Part shown: piece after piece, positions 1-6,914 of the stretch
Layout of the letters: the number at the start of each line of letters is the position of its first letter
How positions within the stretch are numbered: the stretch's first letter is position 1
Origin: CAZKTS01 sp964555735
Lineage (GTDB): Bacteria > Actinomycetota > Acidimicrobiia > IMCC26256 > PALSA-555
Length of the DNA: 8,596 nt
Reading direction: 5' to 3'
NCBI GenBank assembly: GCA_964555735.1
Contig: CAZKTS010000338.1
Location: 1 to 8,596 of the forward strand
The notes under the pieces: model-generated
The model's database searches: none
What the model was told of the DNA's origin: nothing
What the model saw: the letters and a program-made list of their open reading frames with translations, nothing else
Translations under genes and position numbers: made by a program

Positions 1-164
1 TCACCGAGACGTGGCGGGTGCTCGACGACTACCCGGCGTTCGTGCGCGAGGGCGCGCCCGACGCCGACGTCGCCGCACGGCTCGACGGCATGGCCGAGAT
101 GGCACGCACCGGCATCACCGAGACGCTGGCGAGCCTCAAGCAGATCGCCGAGGCCTCATCGTGA
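1..164 (+). CDS. 3' end of an unidentified gene (partial)
   Basis: The frame beginning at base 3 is open from the window edge to a TGA at 162-164 and gives the last 53 residues of a protein. The tail is mostly polar and helical in character (ending in LASLKQIAEASS), with no motif that identifies a family. Its stop overlaps the GTG start of the monooxygenase in a GTGA arrangement at 161-164. This suggests translational coupling and membership of the same operon. The amino-terminal part lies outside the window, so no function is proposed. Codon use matches the genes downstream. That this is a real coding end is inferred from the overlap geometry and from the neighbouring start having its own ribosome-binding site inside this frame. 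Confidence 0.6.
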   Translation, partial: TETWRVLDDYPAFVREGAPDADVAARLDGMAEMARTGITETLASLKQIAEASS

Positions 165-2116
165 CGGCGGCCGCCACCGATCAGCGCAACCCGCACGCCG
201 GGATCCCGTTCGACGATGACGACGCCACGGTGGCGGCGATGCTCGAAGACGTCGCGGTGCCCGCGCTGGCCTGCTCCCTCGTGCACATGACCGGTGACCC
301 GTCCTGGGTCCGCGGCGAGGCTCGTCCTCGTGCCCTCACCTCGATGGAGTTCCAAGGCGGACTCACCGACGAGGAGCAAGCCGACCTGCGGCGCCGCGCG
401 CTCCCCGCGGTGCTCGCCTACCGCGATGGCGGATGCCGCCCTCACGAGCTCTCGCTCGAGGTGGTGCGCGAGATGATGTCGTACCTCGCGACGCAGCCGA
501 TGCGCGACGACCTGTGGCCGATGTTCCTCGACGACCTGCACCTGGACGGTGCCGACAGCGGCGCGGTCACCTGGGGCGACGAGATCCCCGCCGAGGTGAA
601 GGCGGGCTCGCCGACGGTGATCATCGGCTGCGGCGAGTCGGGGATCCTCGCCGCCATCCGTCTCCAGCAGGCCGGGCTGCCGTTCACGATCATCGAGAAG
701 GGCGCCGGGCCCGGTGGCACGTGGCACCACAACCGCTACCCGGGCGCACGCGTCGACGTCGGCAGCCATCACTACTGCTACTCGTTCGAACCGGCCGACC
801 ACTGGTCCGAGTACTACTGCCGCCAGCCCGAGCTCGAGGCGTACTTCGCGCGCGTCGTCGACTCGTACGGGCTGCGCGAGCACTGCCGCTTCGGCACCGA
901 GGTCACGCGCGCGACCTGGGACGACGAGCGTGCCCGTTGGTCGGTCGAGGTCCGCACGCCGGGCGGCGATGTCGAGACGATCGACGCCCGGTTCGTCTTC
1001 AGCGGCGTCGGCGCGCTCAACGTCCCGAAGCTGCCCGACATCCCGGGCATGGACGACTTCGCCGGGCCGTCCTTCCACTCGGCACGCTGGCCGGCCGACC
1101 TCGACCTCCGCGGCAAGAAGCTCGGACTCGTGGGGGCCGGTGCCAGCGGCTTCCAGATCGTGCCGACGGTGGCCGACGAGGTGGAGCACCTCACGGTGTT
1201 CCAGCGCACCCCGCAGTGGGTGCTGCCGAATCCCTCGTACCACCGGGCGGTCCCGCAGGGCGACGCGTGGGCGATCCGGCATCTGCCGTTCTACGGGCGC
1301 TGGTTCCGCTTCATGATGATCTACCCCGGGGTGTCGATGGGCACGTCGGCCTACAAGTTCGATCCTGACTACGAGGGTGATCCCGACCTGGCGATCAACA
1401 ACAACAGCGCGCTGCGGCGCGAGCAGCTCGTCGGATGGATGACGAAGCAGCTCGACGGACGGCCCGATCTGCTCGAGCTCTCGATCCCGCACTACCCGCC
1501 GGCGGGGAAGCGCATCCTCCAGGACAACGGGTCGTGGTACGCCGCGCTGAAGAAGCCGAACGTGGATCTCGTGCGGACACCGATCGAGCGCATCGAGGCG
1601 AACGGGGTGCGCACCACCGACGGCGTGCTCCACGAGGCCGACGTCATCTGCTACGCCACCGGGTTCCTCCACAACCAGTACCTCGCGCCGATCGAGTTCT
1701 ACGGGCGCGACGGCGTGTCGCTGCACGAGCAGTGGGGCGATCGCCCGAGCGCGTACCTCGGCGTGACCGTGCCCCGGTTCCCGAACCTGTTCCTGCTCTA
1801 TGGGCCCGGCACCAACCTCGCCCACGGGGCGAGCATCATCATCCACTCCGAGTGCCAGGTGACCTACGCGATGAGCGCGATCCACGCCGCGCTCGGCGCG
1901 GGTGGGCACGCCATCGAGGTGCGGCAGGACGCGCTCGACGAGTACATGGAGCGCTACCGCGCCGAGATCGACTCGCTCGTGTGGTCGCACCCCGTGATCG
2001 AGCACAGCCACTACAAGAACCCCGAGGGCAAGATCTACACGCTGTCGCCGTGGCCCATCGAGACCTACTGGGGATGGACGCGCGAGGCCGACCCCGCTCA
2101 GTACGTCATCACCTGA
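161..2116 (+). CDS. Type I Baeyer-Villiger flavin monooxygenase, HAPMO-like, with N-terminal extension
   Basis: Predicted FAD- and NADPH-dependent cytosolic enzyme of 651 residues that would insert oxygen next to a ketone to give an ester or lactone. Visible motifs are a first Rossmann GCGESG at residues 156-161 (FAD), the Baeyer-Villiger fingerprint FAGPSFHSARWP at 300-311, a second Rossmann GAGASG at 325-330 (NADPH), and an ATG motif at 499-501. K450-R451 in PPAGKRIL sits where this family carries its catalytic Lys-Arg pair, and R349 (FQRTPQ) matches the NADPH-contacting arginine. About 150 residues precede the first Rossmann motif. That extension and the total length fit the 4-hydroxyacetophenone monooxygenase group better than the shorter phenylacetone or cyclohexanone enzymes. 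The GTG at 161 was chosen because GAGG at 150-153 lies 7 nt upstream and the start overlaps the previous stop; the open frame runs back to base 11, but that part overlaps the upstream gene. The substrate cannot be read from sequence. A plain N- or S-oxygenating flavoprotein is less likely given the fingerprint. Confidence 0.93.
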   Translation: MTAAATDQRNPHAGIPFDDDDATVAAMLEDVAVPALACSLVHMTGDPSWVRGEARPRALTSMEFQGGLTDEEQADLRRRALPAVLAYRDGGCRPHELSLEVVREMMSYLATQPMRDDLWPMFLDDLHLDGADSGAVTWGDEIPAEVKAGSPTVIIGCGESGILAAIRLQQAGLPFTIIEKGAGPGGTWHHNRYPGARVDVGSHHYCYSFEPADHWSEYYCRQPELEAYFARVVDSYGLREHCRFGTEVTRATWDDERARWSVEVRTPGGDVETIDARFVFSGVGALNVPKLPDIPGMDDFAGPSFHSARWPADLDLRGKKLGLVGAGASGFQIVPTVADEVEHLTVFQRTPQWVLPNPSYHRAVPQGDAWAIRHLPFYGRWFRFMMIYPGVSMGTSAYKFDPDYEGDPDLAINNNSALRREQLVGWMTKQLDGRPDLLELSIPHYPPAGKRILQDNGSWYAALKKPNVDLVRTPIERIEANGVRTTDGVLHEADVICYATGFLHNQYLAPIEFYGRDGVSLHEQWGDRPSAYLGVTVPRFPNLFLLYGPGTNLAHGASIIIHSECQVTYAMSAIHAALGAGGHAIEVRQDALDEYMERYRAEIDSLVWSHPVIEHSHYKNPEGKIYTLSPWPIETYWGWTREADPAQYVIT

Positions 2117-2121
2117 CGGCC

Positions 2122-2132
2122 GGGAGCAGCTG
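2122..2132 (+). promoter_or_regulatory. Ribosome-binding site and proposed CTG start of the EthD-like gene
   Basis: GGGAG at 2122-2126 is the only purine-rich site near the 5' end of the frame and is followed after 3 nt by CTG at 2130. The spacing is tight for CTG and better (6 nt) for ATC at 2133. No standard start codon is available in this frame before 2301. Confidence 0.4.
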
Positions 2133-2843
2133 ATCACTCGCACGACCGGCCTCCTCGTCGTCTCCTCGAAGTGCCTCCGTGCGGACGAGGAGCCGGCATG
2201 GAGTGACTGGCAGGACGACGTCCACCTTCCCGCGCTCTGTGCCGGCACGGGGCCGTGGGCGGCGACCCGCTTCGAGCTGACCGCGCGTCCGCAGCCGGGG
2301 ATGCCCGGCATCGGCTTCACGCACGTGACGATCTTCGAGCTCGACGACGCGGACGTGTCGGCGCAAGCGGACCGCACGCTCGCGGCCGGCGACGCGCTCC
2401 GAGCCGAGGGTCGGTTCCATCCCGCGCACGCGACCATCGCCGCCGAGGTCTTTGCCGCTCACGGTCCGTACGGCACGAAGCCCGAGCCGTCCGACGCGCT
2501 CCGCGGGCACATCCTCACGAACGTGCTGTGCAGCGACCCGTCGCGCGAAGCCGAGTGGGACGCCTGGTATGACGACCAGCACGTGCCCGACATGCTCGCG
2601 TGCGGGGCGTTCGGCGCGATGTCGCGCTGGGCGCGGGTGCCGCGGCGCCGGGTCGGCCCGAACCACCTGACGCTCTACGACGTCGTGACCGACACCGTCG
2701 ACGAAGCGGTCGAGCGTTCGGCCGGCGCACTTGCCGATGTCGTCGCGGCGGGGCGCAAGCACGAGTGTCACACGGGAGGCCTCACGGTCACGCTGCAGCC
2801 CACCGGTCGCCACGGCGGATCGGGCGTGCGCCGCGTCGGCTGA
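2130..2843 (+). CDS. Tandem EthD/DUF4286-like ferredoxin-fold protein, probable CTG start
   Basis: A 237-residue protein built from two related halves. W24..W27...VHLPAL (residues 24-36) in the first half is echoed by EWDAWYDDQHVPDML (142-156) in the second, an offset of about 119 residues. This W-x-x-W...H-x-P pattern is typical of dimeric alpha/beta-barrel proteins of the EthD/DUF4286 kind, often found beside oxygenase genes, with mostly unknown roles. The first ATG in frame (2301) would delete the first motif copy, and no ATG, GTG or TTG exists in frame upstream of it. The frame continues to CTG 2130, 13 nt after the monooxygenase stop, preceded by GGGAG at 2122-2126. The resulting start LITRTTGLLVVSS looks like the first beta strand of such a domain. 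ATC at 2133 is a rarer alternative with better spacing. The family fold is fairly secure; the exact start and function are not. It is probably co-transcribed with the monooxygenase. Confidence 0.75.
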   Translation: MITRTTGLLVVSSKCLRADEEPAWSDWQDDVHLPALCAGTGPWAATRFELTARPQPGMPGIGFTHVTIFELDDADVSAQADRTLAAGDALRAEGRFHPAHATIAAEVFAAHGPYGTKPEPSDALRGHILTNVLCSDPSREAEWDAWYDDQHVPDMLACGAFGAMSRWARVPRRRVGPNHLTLYDVVTDTVDEAVERSAGALADVVAAGRKHECHTGGLTVTLQPTGRHGGSGVRRVG

Positions 2844-2865
2844 GCGCGCTCCGGTACGGTGCGCC

Positions 2866-2881
2866 GGCGGCGATCGCCGCC
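2866..2881. promoter_or_regulatory. Perfect 16-bp palindrome, candidate operator
   Basis: GGCGGCGATCGCCGCC reads the same on both strands. It lies in the 78-nt gap between the EthD-like stop and the reductase start, 40 nt before the ATG. A TACGGT at 2855-2860 fits the loose actinobacterial -10 pattern TAnnnT and would place transcription start at or inside the palindrome, the usual position of a repressor site. No -35 element is evident. As RNA it could form a 6-bp stem with a GATC loop, but no U-run follows, so it is a poor intrinsic terminator. The symmetry is seen; the regulatory role is inferred, and GC-rich palindromes centred on CGATCG can arise by chance. Confidence 0.35.
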
Positions 2882-2909
2882 ATCGGACGGGCACGACGAG
2901 AGCGACGAG

Positions 2910-2914
2910 AAGGA
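2910..2914 (+). promoter_or_regulatory. Ribosome-binding site of the aldo/keto reductase
   Basis: AAGGA lies 7 nt before ATG 2922. It decides that start over the in-frame GTG at 2859, which would add 21 charged residues not seen at the start of this family. Confidence 0.7.
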
Positions 2915-2921
2915 CGAGATC

Positions 2922-3908
2922 ATGGAGATGCGGCAGCTCGGGCGCACGGGCACGAAGGTGTCGGAGCTGTGCCTCGGCGCGATGACGTTCGGCCGCGAGG
3001 CCGACGAAGCCACCAGCCGCGCGATCGTCGACCGCTTCCTGGACGCCGGCGGCAACTTCGTCGACACCGCCAACGTCTACTCGCTCGGGATCTCCGAAGA
3101 GATCACCGGACGCGCGATCGCCGCGAAGCGCGACGCGGTGGTCCTCGCCACCAAGGTGCGCTTCCGGATGGGTGACGGCCCCAACGACGTCGGGCTGTCG
3201 CGCCGCCACATCCGGATGCAGGTCGAGGCATCGCTTCGGCGGCTGGGCACCGACTGGATCGACCTGTACCAGGTGCACTGCTGGGACAACCACACGCCGC
3301 TCGAGGAGACGATCTCCACGCTCGACGACCTCGTCCGCGAGGGCAAGGTCCGCTACGTCGGTGCGAGCAACTACACCGCGTGGCAGCTCGCCAAGGCGCT
3401 CGGCATCGCGGCGCTGCGCGGGTGGGAGCCCTTCGTCTCGCTCCAGCCCGAGTACTCGCTCATCACCCGCGACATCGAGCGCGAGCTCCTCCCGCTGTGC
3501 CGCGACGCCGGGCTCGCGGTGCTGCCCTGGAGCCCGCTCGCCGGCGGCATCCTCTCGGGGAAGTACCGCGAGGGAGAGGAGCTTCCCGCCGGCACCCGCG
3601 GTGGCGACACCGAGGAAGCCATCACCTTCACCTATCGCCTCGACGAGCGCGCGTGGCGCATCGTCGAGGCAGTGCGCAGCGTCGCGGGCCAGGTCGGGCG
3701 CACGCCCGCGCAGGTCGCGCTCAACTGGGTGGTGAACCGGCGGGGGGTCACCGCGCCGATCATCGGCGTGCGCAACCTCGAGCAGCTCGAGGCCAACCTC
3801 GACGCGGTGGGCTGGCAGCTCGAGGACGAGCAGCGCAAGGCCCTGCTCTGGGCCAGCGCGTTCCCGCGTGGCTACCCGTACGACTTCATCGAGTACGCCG
3901 ACGCCTGA
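2922..3908 (+). CDS. Aldo/keto reductase
   Basis: A 328-residue NADPH-dependent oxidoreductase of the TIM-barrel aldo/keto reductase superfamily, expected to interconvert aldehydes or ketones and alcohols in the cytosol. It opens with MRQLGRTGTKVSELCLG, typical of the YajO/AKR11-12-like bacterial branch. The catalytic tetrad is complete: D48 and Y53 (in FVDTANVYS), K78 (LATK) and H119 (YQVH). The cofactor-binding segment IIGVRNLEQLEANL is present near the C-terminus. Length is normal for the family. ATG 2922 was chosen for its AAGGA site; ATG 2928 is a less likely alternative. It lies 78 nt after the EthD-like gene and 19 nt before the sulfotransferase, so it is probably co-transcribed with the latter and may have its own promoter near the palindrome. 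In context it could reduce the ketone substrate or an aldehyde product of the monooxygenase pathway; that role is inference. Confidence 0.93.
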   Translation: MEMRQLGRTGTKVSELCLGAMTFGREADEATSRAIVDRFLDAGGNFVDTANVYSLGISEEITGRAIAAKRDAVVLATKVRFRMGDGPNDVGLSRRHIRMQVEASLRRLGTDWIDLYQVHCWDNHTPLEETISTLDDLVREGKVRYVGASNYTAWQLAKALGIAALRGWEPFVSLQPEYSLITRDIERELLPLCRDAGLAVLPWSPLAGGILSGKYREGEELPAGTRGGDTEEAITFTYRLDERAWRIVEAVRSVAGQVGRTPAQVALNWVVNRRGVTAPIIGVRNLEQLEANLDAVGWQLEDEQRKALLWASAFPRGYPYDFIEYADA

Positions 3909-3927
3909 GTCGGACACCAGGGAACGA

Positions 3928-5178
3928 ATGGCGGGGGAGCAGATGCCGTACGAGCGGCCGGCGTGGGCTCGGCGGCTGGTCGCGATGGGGCCGAGCGTGG
4001 GCGGCGCGGCCGAGATGGTGTCGCTCGACCCCGAGGAGCTCATCGTCGCGGCAACGCGCGCGACCGGGCTGGAGGACTTCGGCCCGCCGACCTGGGAGGA
4101 GCCCTTCCGTCAGCTGATCACCTCGCTCGAGCGGGAGGCGAACCTCCACGCGCTCGGGCGGCTCATGACGCGCCACGATCTGTTGCGGCACCTCCAGACG
4201 CGCTTGCGCATCGTGGACCTGGTCGGGCGCGAGCCGGCGATCAGCGAGGATCGTGTGCGCGCACCGGTGTTCATCACGGGACCGGCGCGCTCGGGCACGA
4301 GCATCCTCCAGGAGCTCCTGAACGAGGATCCGAACCTGCGCGCGCCGCTCGGATGGGAGCTCGCGCACCCCGTTCCGCCGGCACCCGGCGTCCCGGACGA
4401 GCGCGTCGCCTGGGCCGAGAGCGAGTTCGACCTCTGGGGCGACGTGCAGCCGGAGTTCCGCGCGGTCCACGAGCTCACCGCCGGCCTGCCCGAAGAGTGC
4501 CTGTGGCTGCTCGCGCCGGAGTTCGACAGCGGGTTCTGGGCCGCGTGCGTCGACGTTCCCAGCTTCATGATCTGGCGGGCGGGCACCGATGCCACGCCCG
4601 CATACGAGTTCCATCGCACGATGCTGCAGGTGCTCCAGCGTCGCGGGCCGCGGGATCCGGAGGGGGCGCGGCCCTGGGCCCTCAAGTCGCCGGTGCACCA
4701 GATGCGCCTCGCCACGGTGTTCGCGGTGTACCCCGATGCACGCGTGATCCAGACGCACCGCGACCCCGCCAAGGTCGTGCCGTCCGCAGCGAGCACGGTG
4801 TCGCTCGGGCGCTGGATCCGCTCCGACGCGGTCGACCCCGTCGAGGTGGCCGCCACGGTCTCCTTCGGGATGAGCATCTTGCTCAACGCCGCGGCCGAGC
4901 AGCGGCGCGCGGGCGAGCTGCCCGAGCACCAGATCGCCGACCTCCACTACCAGGACCTGCTGCGCGATCCGGTGACCGCGATCACGACGGCCTACGAGCG
5001 CCTCGGCCTGCCGATCGACCCCGGCCTCCCCGAGGCCATCACGGGCTACCTCGCGGCCCGGCCCCAGGACAAGCACGGCACGCACCGCTACGCCGCTGCG
5101 GACTTCGGCATCGACCCTGATGCGATCAGAGCCGAGTACGCGCCGTACATCGAGGACTTCGGCGTCGAACTGGAGTGA
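3928..5178 (+). CDS. PAPS-dependent sulfotransferase family protein (Sulfotransfer_3 type)
   Basis: A 416-residue protein predicted to transfer a sulfuryl group from PAPS to a hydroxyl or amine. The 5'-phosphosulfate loop is FITGPARSGTS at residues 115-125, with LQELL following as the expected helix. The 3'-phosphate signature is RVIQTHRDPAKVVPS at 272-286, with R278 and S286 at the conserved spacing. WALKSPVHQ at 251-258 is the segment common between them in this branch. About 110 residues precede the P-loop, a usual arrangement for the long bacterial Sulfotransfer_3-like members, many of which have no known substrate. Start ATG 3928 has AGGGA at 3919-3923; ATG 3943, preceded by a G-run ending in GAG, is a possible alternative giving 411 residues. 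The frame is open further upstream, but that part overlaps the reductase. Only 19 nt separate it from the reductase, so co-transcription is likely. The acceptor could be an alcohol made by that reductase, but nothing in the sequence proves it. Confidence 0.88.
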   Translation: MAGEQMPYERPAWARRLVAMGPSVGGAAEMVSLDPEELIVAATRATGLEDFGPPTWEEPFRQLITSLEREANLHALGRLMTRHDLLRHLQTRLRIVDLVGREPAISEDRVRAPVFITGPARSGTSILQELLNEDPNLRAPLGWELAHPVPPAPGVPDERVAWAESEFDLWGDVQPEFRAVHELTAGLPEECLWLLAPEFDSGFWAACVDVPSFMIWRAGTDATPAYEFHRTMLQVLQRRGPRDPEGARPWALKSPVHQMRLATVFAVYPDARVIQTHRDPAKVVPSAASTVSLGRWIRSDAVDPVEVAATVSFGMSILLNAAAEQRRAGELPEHQIADLHYQDLLRDPVTAITTAYERLGLPIDPGLPEAITGYLAARPQDKHGTHRYAAADFGIDPDAIRAEYAPYIEDFGVELE

Positions 5179-5251
5179 GAGGACGCGACCGCGGCAACGC
5201 CGGCTCGGAGTCGCGTTACGGTCGAGTCACCAGGGCGCAGGGGGAAGCACC

Positions 5252-6892
5252 ATGAAGCTCCGACGGACCGTGGCACTGCTTGGATCGATCGTGTTCGTCG
5301 CGGTCGCCGCGTCGGGGGGCCTGGCGGCCGCCGACACCTCGGCATCCGCGGGAAGCGGCAAGGGAGGCGGAGGCGGCAAGGCCGGAGGCGGCGGCTCCCT
5401 GGTGTTCGGACTCGAAGCCGAGACCACCAACTACTGCTTGAGCCGCGCGCAGCTCGCGCTCTCGGGCATCCAGGTCGTGGACGCGGTCTACGACACGCTC
5501 ACCCAGCCCGACGCCGACGGCGTCCCGCAGCCCTACCTTGCGAAGTCGGTGGAGCCCAACGCCGACTTCACCGAGTGGACGATCACGCTGCGCGACGGCA
5601 TCACCTTCCACGACGGGTCGCCGCTCGACGCGGAGGTGCTCAAGGCCAACATCGACTCGTGGCGCGGTGCACCCGGTGCCCCGAACTCCGGGCCCTTGTT
5701 CTCGATCGTGTTCAAGTTCGTCGACGACGTGCAGGTGGTCGACCCGATGACGGTGAAGATGGTGCTGAACCGGCCGGTCGCCGACCTCGCGTACGGCCTC
5801 TACGGCAACGGGCGACTCGGGATCATGGCGCTCGCCCAGCTCAACGCGGGCGAGGAGTGCGCGACGAAGATGATCGGCACCGGGCCGTTCAAGCTCGACG
5901 AGTACCGACCCAACGAGCAGACCGTCGTGGTCCGGAACCCCGACTACTGGCGGGCGGGCTATCCGAAGGCCGACAAGATCACCTTCGTGCCGGTGCCCGA
6001 CGGCAGCGCGCGGGTCACCCAGCTCCAGGGTGGCGAGCTCGATCTCATTCACACCGACAACGCGCTCCAGCTCGACGCGCTGCGCAACCTCGGTGACCAG
6101 GTGAAGCTGCTGGAGCAGAAGCCCGGGTTCCGTGAGGTCCGCTACTACATCCTGCTCACCAGCAAGGCGCCGTTCAGCGATCCCGAGGCGCGCGAGGCGT
6201 TCGCGCTCGCGCTCGACCGGGCGAAGAACACGTCGATCCGCAACAAGGACATCTTCCCGGTCGCGAACGGACTCATGGACCGCGAGGCGCCGGGCTACCT
6301 GAAGAACGCCGGGTACCCGAAGTACAACCTCGCCAAGGCCAAGGAGCTCGTCGACTCGGTGAAGCAGCGCACGGGCGGGTTCTCGGTGCTCCTGGGCACC
6401 ACCAACGATCCCGATGACGGCGCCGAGGCCCAGCTCATGAAGCAGCAGCTCGAGGCGGCAGGGATCACCGCCGACATCGCGGCGTTCGACCAGGCCACGC
6501 TCATCAACAAGACGCTCGCCGGCGACATCGACGTCGTCTTCTGGCGCAACGAGCACGGCGCGTCGTCGGTCCACAACAACACCGACACCTACCCGTGGTT
6601 CGAGAACGCCGACGCCGGCAACATCCTGAACTTCTCGGGCTTCAGCGACCCCACCACGCAGGGGCTGCTCGACGGCGGGCGCACCACCACCGACCAGGCC
6701 GAGGTCCGGACCACGTACCAGGACTTCAACCGGGCGATGGCCGACGGCCTCTACGTGATCCCGGCCTGGTACGTGACCTGGACGATCGGCTCGCAGTCCG
6801 ACGTGAAGGTGGCGTTCCCGGCGCTCCCTGACGGCGAAGGGAAGCCGCAGTACATCGGCAAGGTCGCCACTCTGGGCTTGTCGAAGGGCTGA
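5252..6892 (+). CDS. Secreted ABC transporter solute-binding protein, family 5 (SBP_bac_5)
   Basis: A 546-residue extracytoplasmic receptor of the oligopeptide/nickel/dipeptide-type family. Family features include LRDGITFHDGSPLDAEVLKAN (about residues 113-133), GTGPFKLDEY from 209, and VVRNPDYWR, a near-signature of family 5 proteins. The N-terminus is a signal peptide: KLRR, a hydrophobic stretch at about 6-26, and a likely signal peptidase I site after A27 (A25-x-A27). There is no cysteine in the signal region, so it is not a standard lipoprotein, unusual for a Gram-positive binding protein. A linker rich in glycine follows (34-49). The first cysteines are C62 and C203, which could form a disulfide. 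Start ATG 5252 has a strong GGGGGAAG site about 5 nt upstream. It lies 73 nt after the sulfotransferase, and no permease or ATPase gene follows. The ligand is unknown: family 5 binds peptides, sugars, opines, metals and other compounds, so a link to the neighbouring catabolic genes is only suggestive. Confidence 0.92.
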   Translation: MKLRRTVALLGSIVFVAVAASGGLAAADTSASAGSGKGGGGGKAGGGGSLVFGLEAETTNYCLSRAQLALSGIQVVDAVYDTLTQPDADGVPQPYLAKSVEPNADFTEWTITLRDGITFHDGSPLDAEVLKANIDSWRGAPGAPNSGPLFSIVFKFVDDVQVVDPMTVKMVLNRPVADLAYGLYGNGRLGIMALAQLNAGEECATKMIGTGPFKLDEYRPNEQTVVVRNPDYWRAGYPKADKITFVPVPDGSARVTQLQGGELDLIHTDNALQLDALRNLGDQVKLLEQKPGFREVRYYILLTSKAPFSDPEAREAFALALDRAKNTSIRNKDIFPVANGLMDREAPGYLKNAGYPKYNLAKAKELVDSVKQRTGGFSVLLGTTNDPDDGAEAQLMKQQLEAAGITADIAAFDQATLINKTLAGDIDVVFWRNEHGASSVHNNTDTYPWFENADAGNILNFSGFSDPTTQGLLDGGRTTTDQAEVRTTYQDFNRAMADGLYVIPAWYVTWTIGSQSDVKVAFPALPDGEGKPQYIGKVATLGLSKG

Positions 6893-6914
6893 CCGTCGCG
6901 GCCAGACTGACCCG

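Noticed and set aside
11..160. N-terminal extension of the monooxygenase back to GTG at 11
   Set aside because: The added residues are an arginine-rich run, while a different frame here encodes the end of the previous gene. GTG 161 has a ribosome-binding site and a stop/start overlap.
29..2437. An 802-codon open frame on the - strand opposite the monooxygenase and EthD-like genes
   Set aside because: Its product is Arg/Val/Asp/Gly-rich, low in complexity and without any family motif. Long antisense frames are expected opposite GC-rich genes with G/C at third codon positions.
2301..2843. ATG 2301 as the start of the EthD-like gene
   Set aside because: It would remove the first copy of the duplicated motif and leave a gap of about 180 nt whose frame still encodes domain-like sequence.
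2109..4043. A 644-codon open frame on the - strand opposite the reductase and EthD-like genes
   Set aside because: It has the same shadow character and runs antisense through genes with complete catalytic motifs on the + strand.
5217..5222. TACGGT as a promoter -10 for the solute-binding protein gene
   Set aside because: No -35 match lies at proper distance and six-base matches are common, so it is mentioned only for comparison with 2855-2860 and not listed as a feature.
5351..5398. GGC/GGA-rich tract in the solute-binding gene as a nucleotide repeat element
   Set aside because: It is explained as codons of the glycine-rich linker after the signal peptide; there is no regular repeat unit or sign of mobility.
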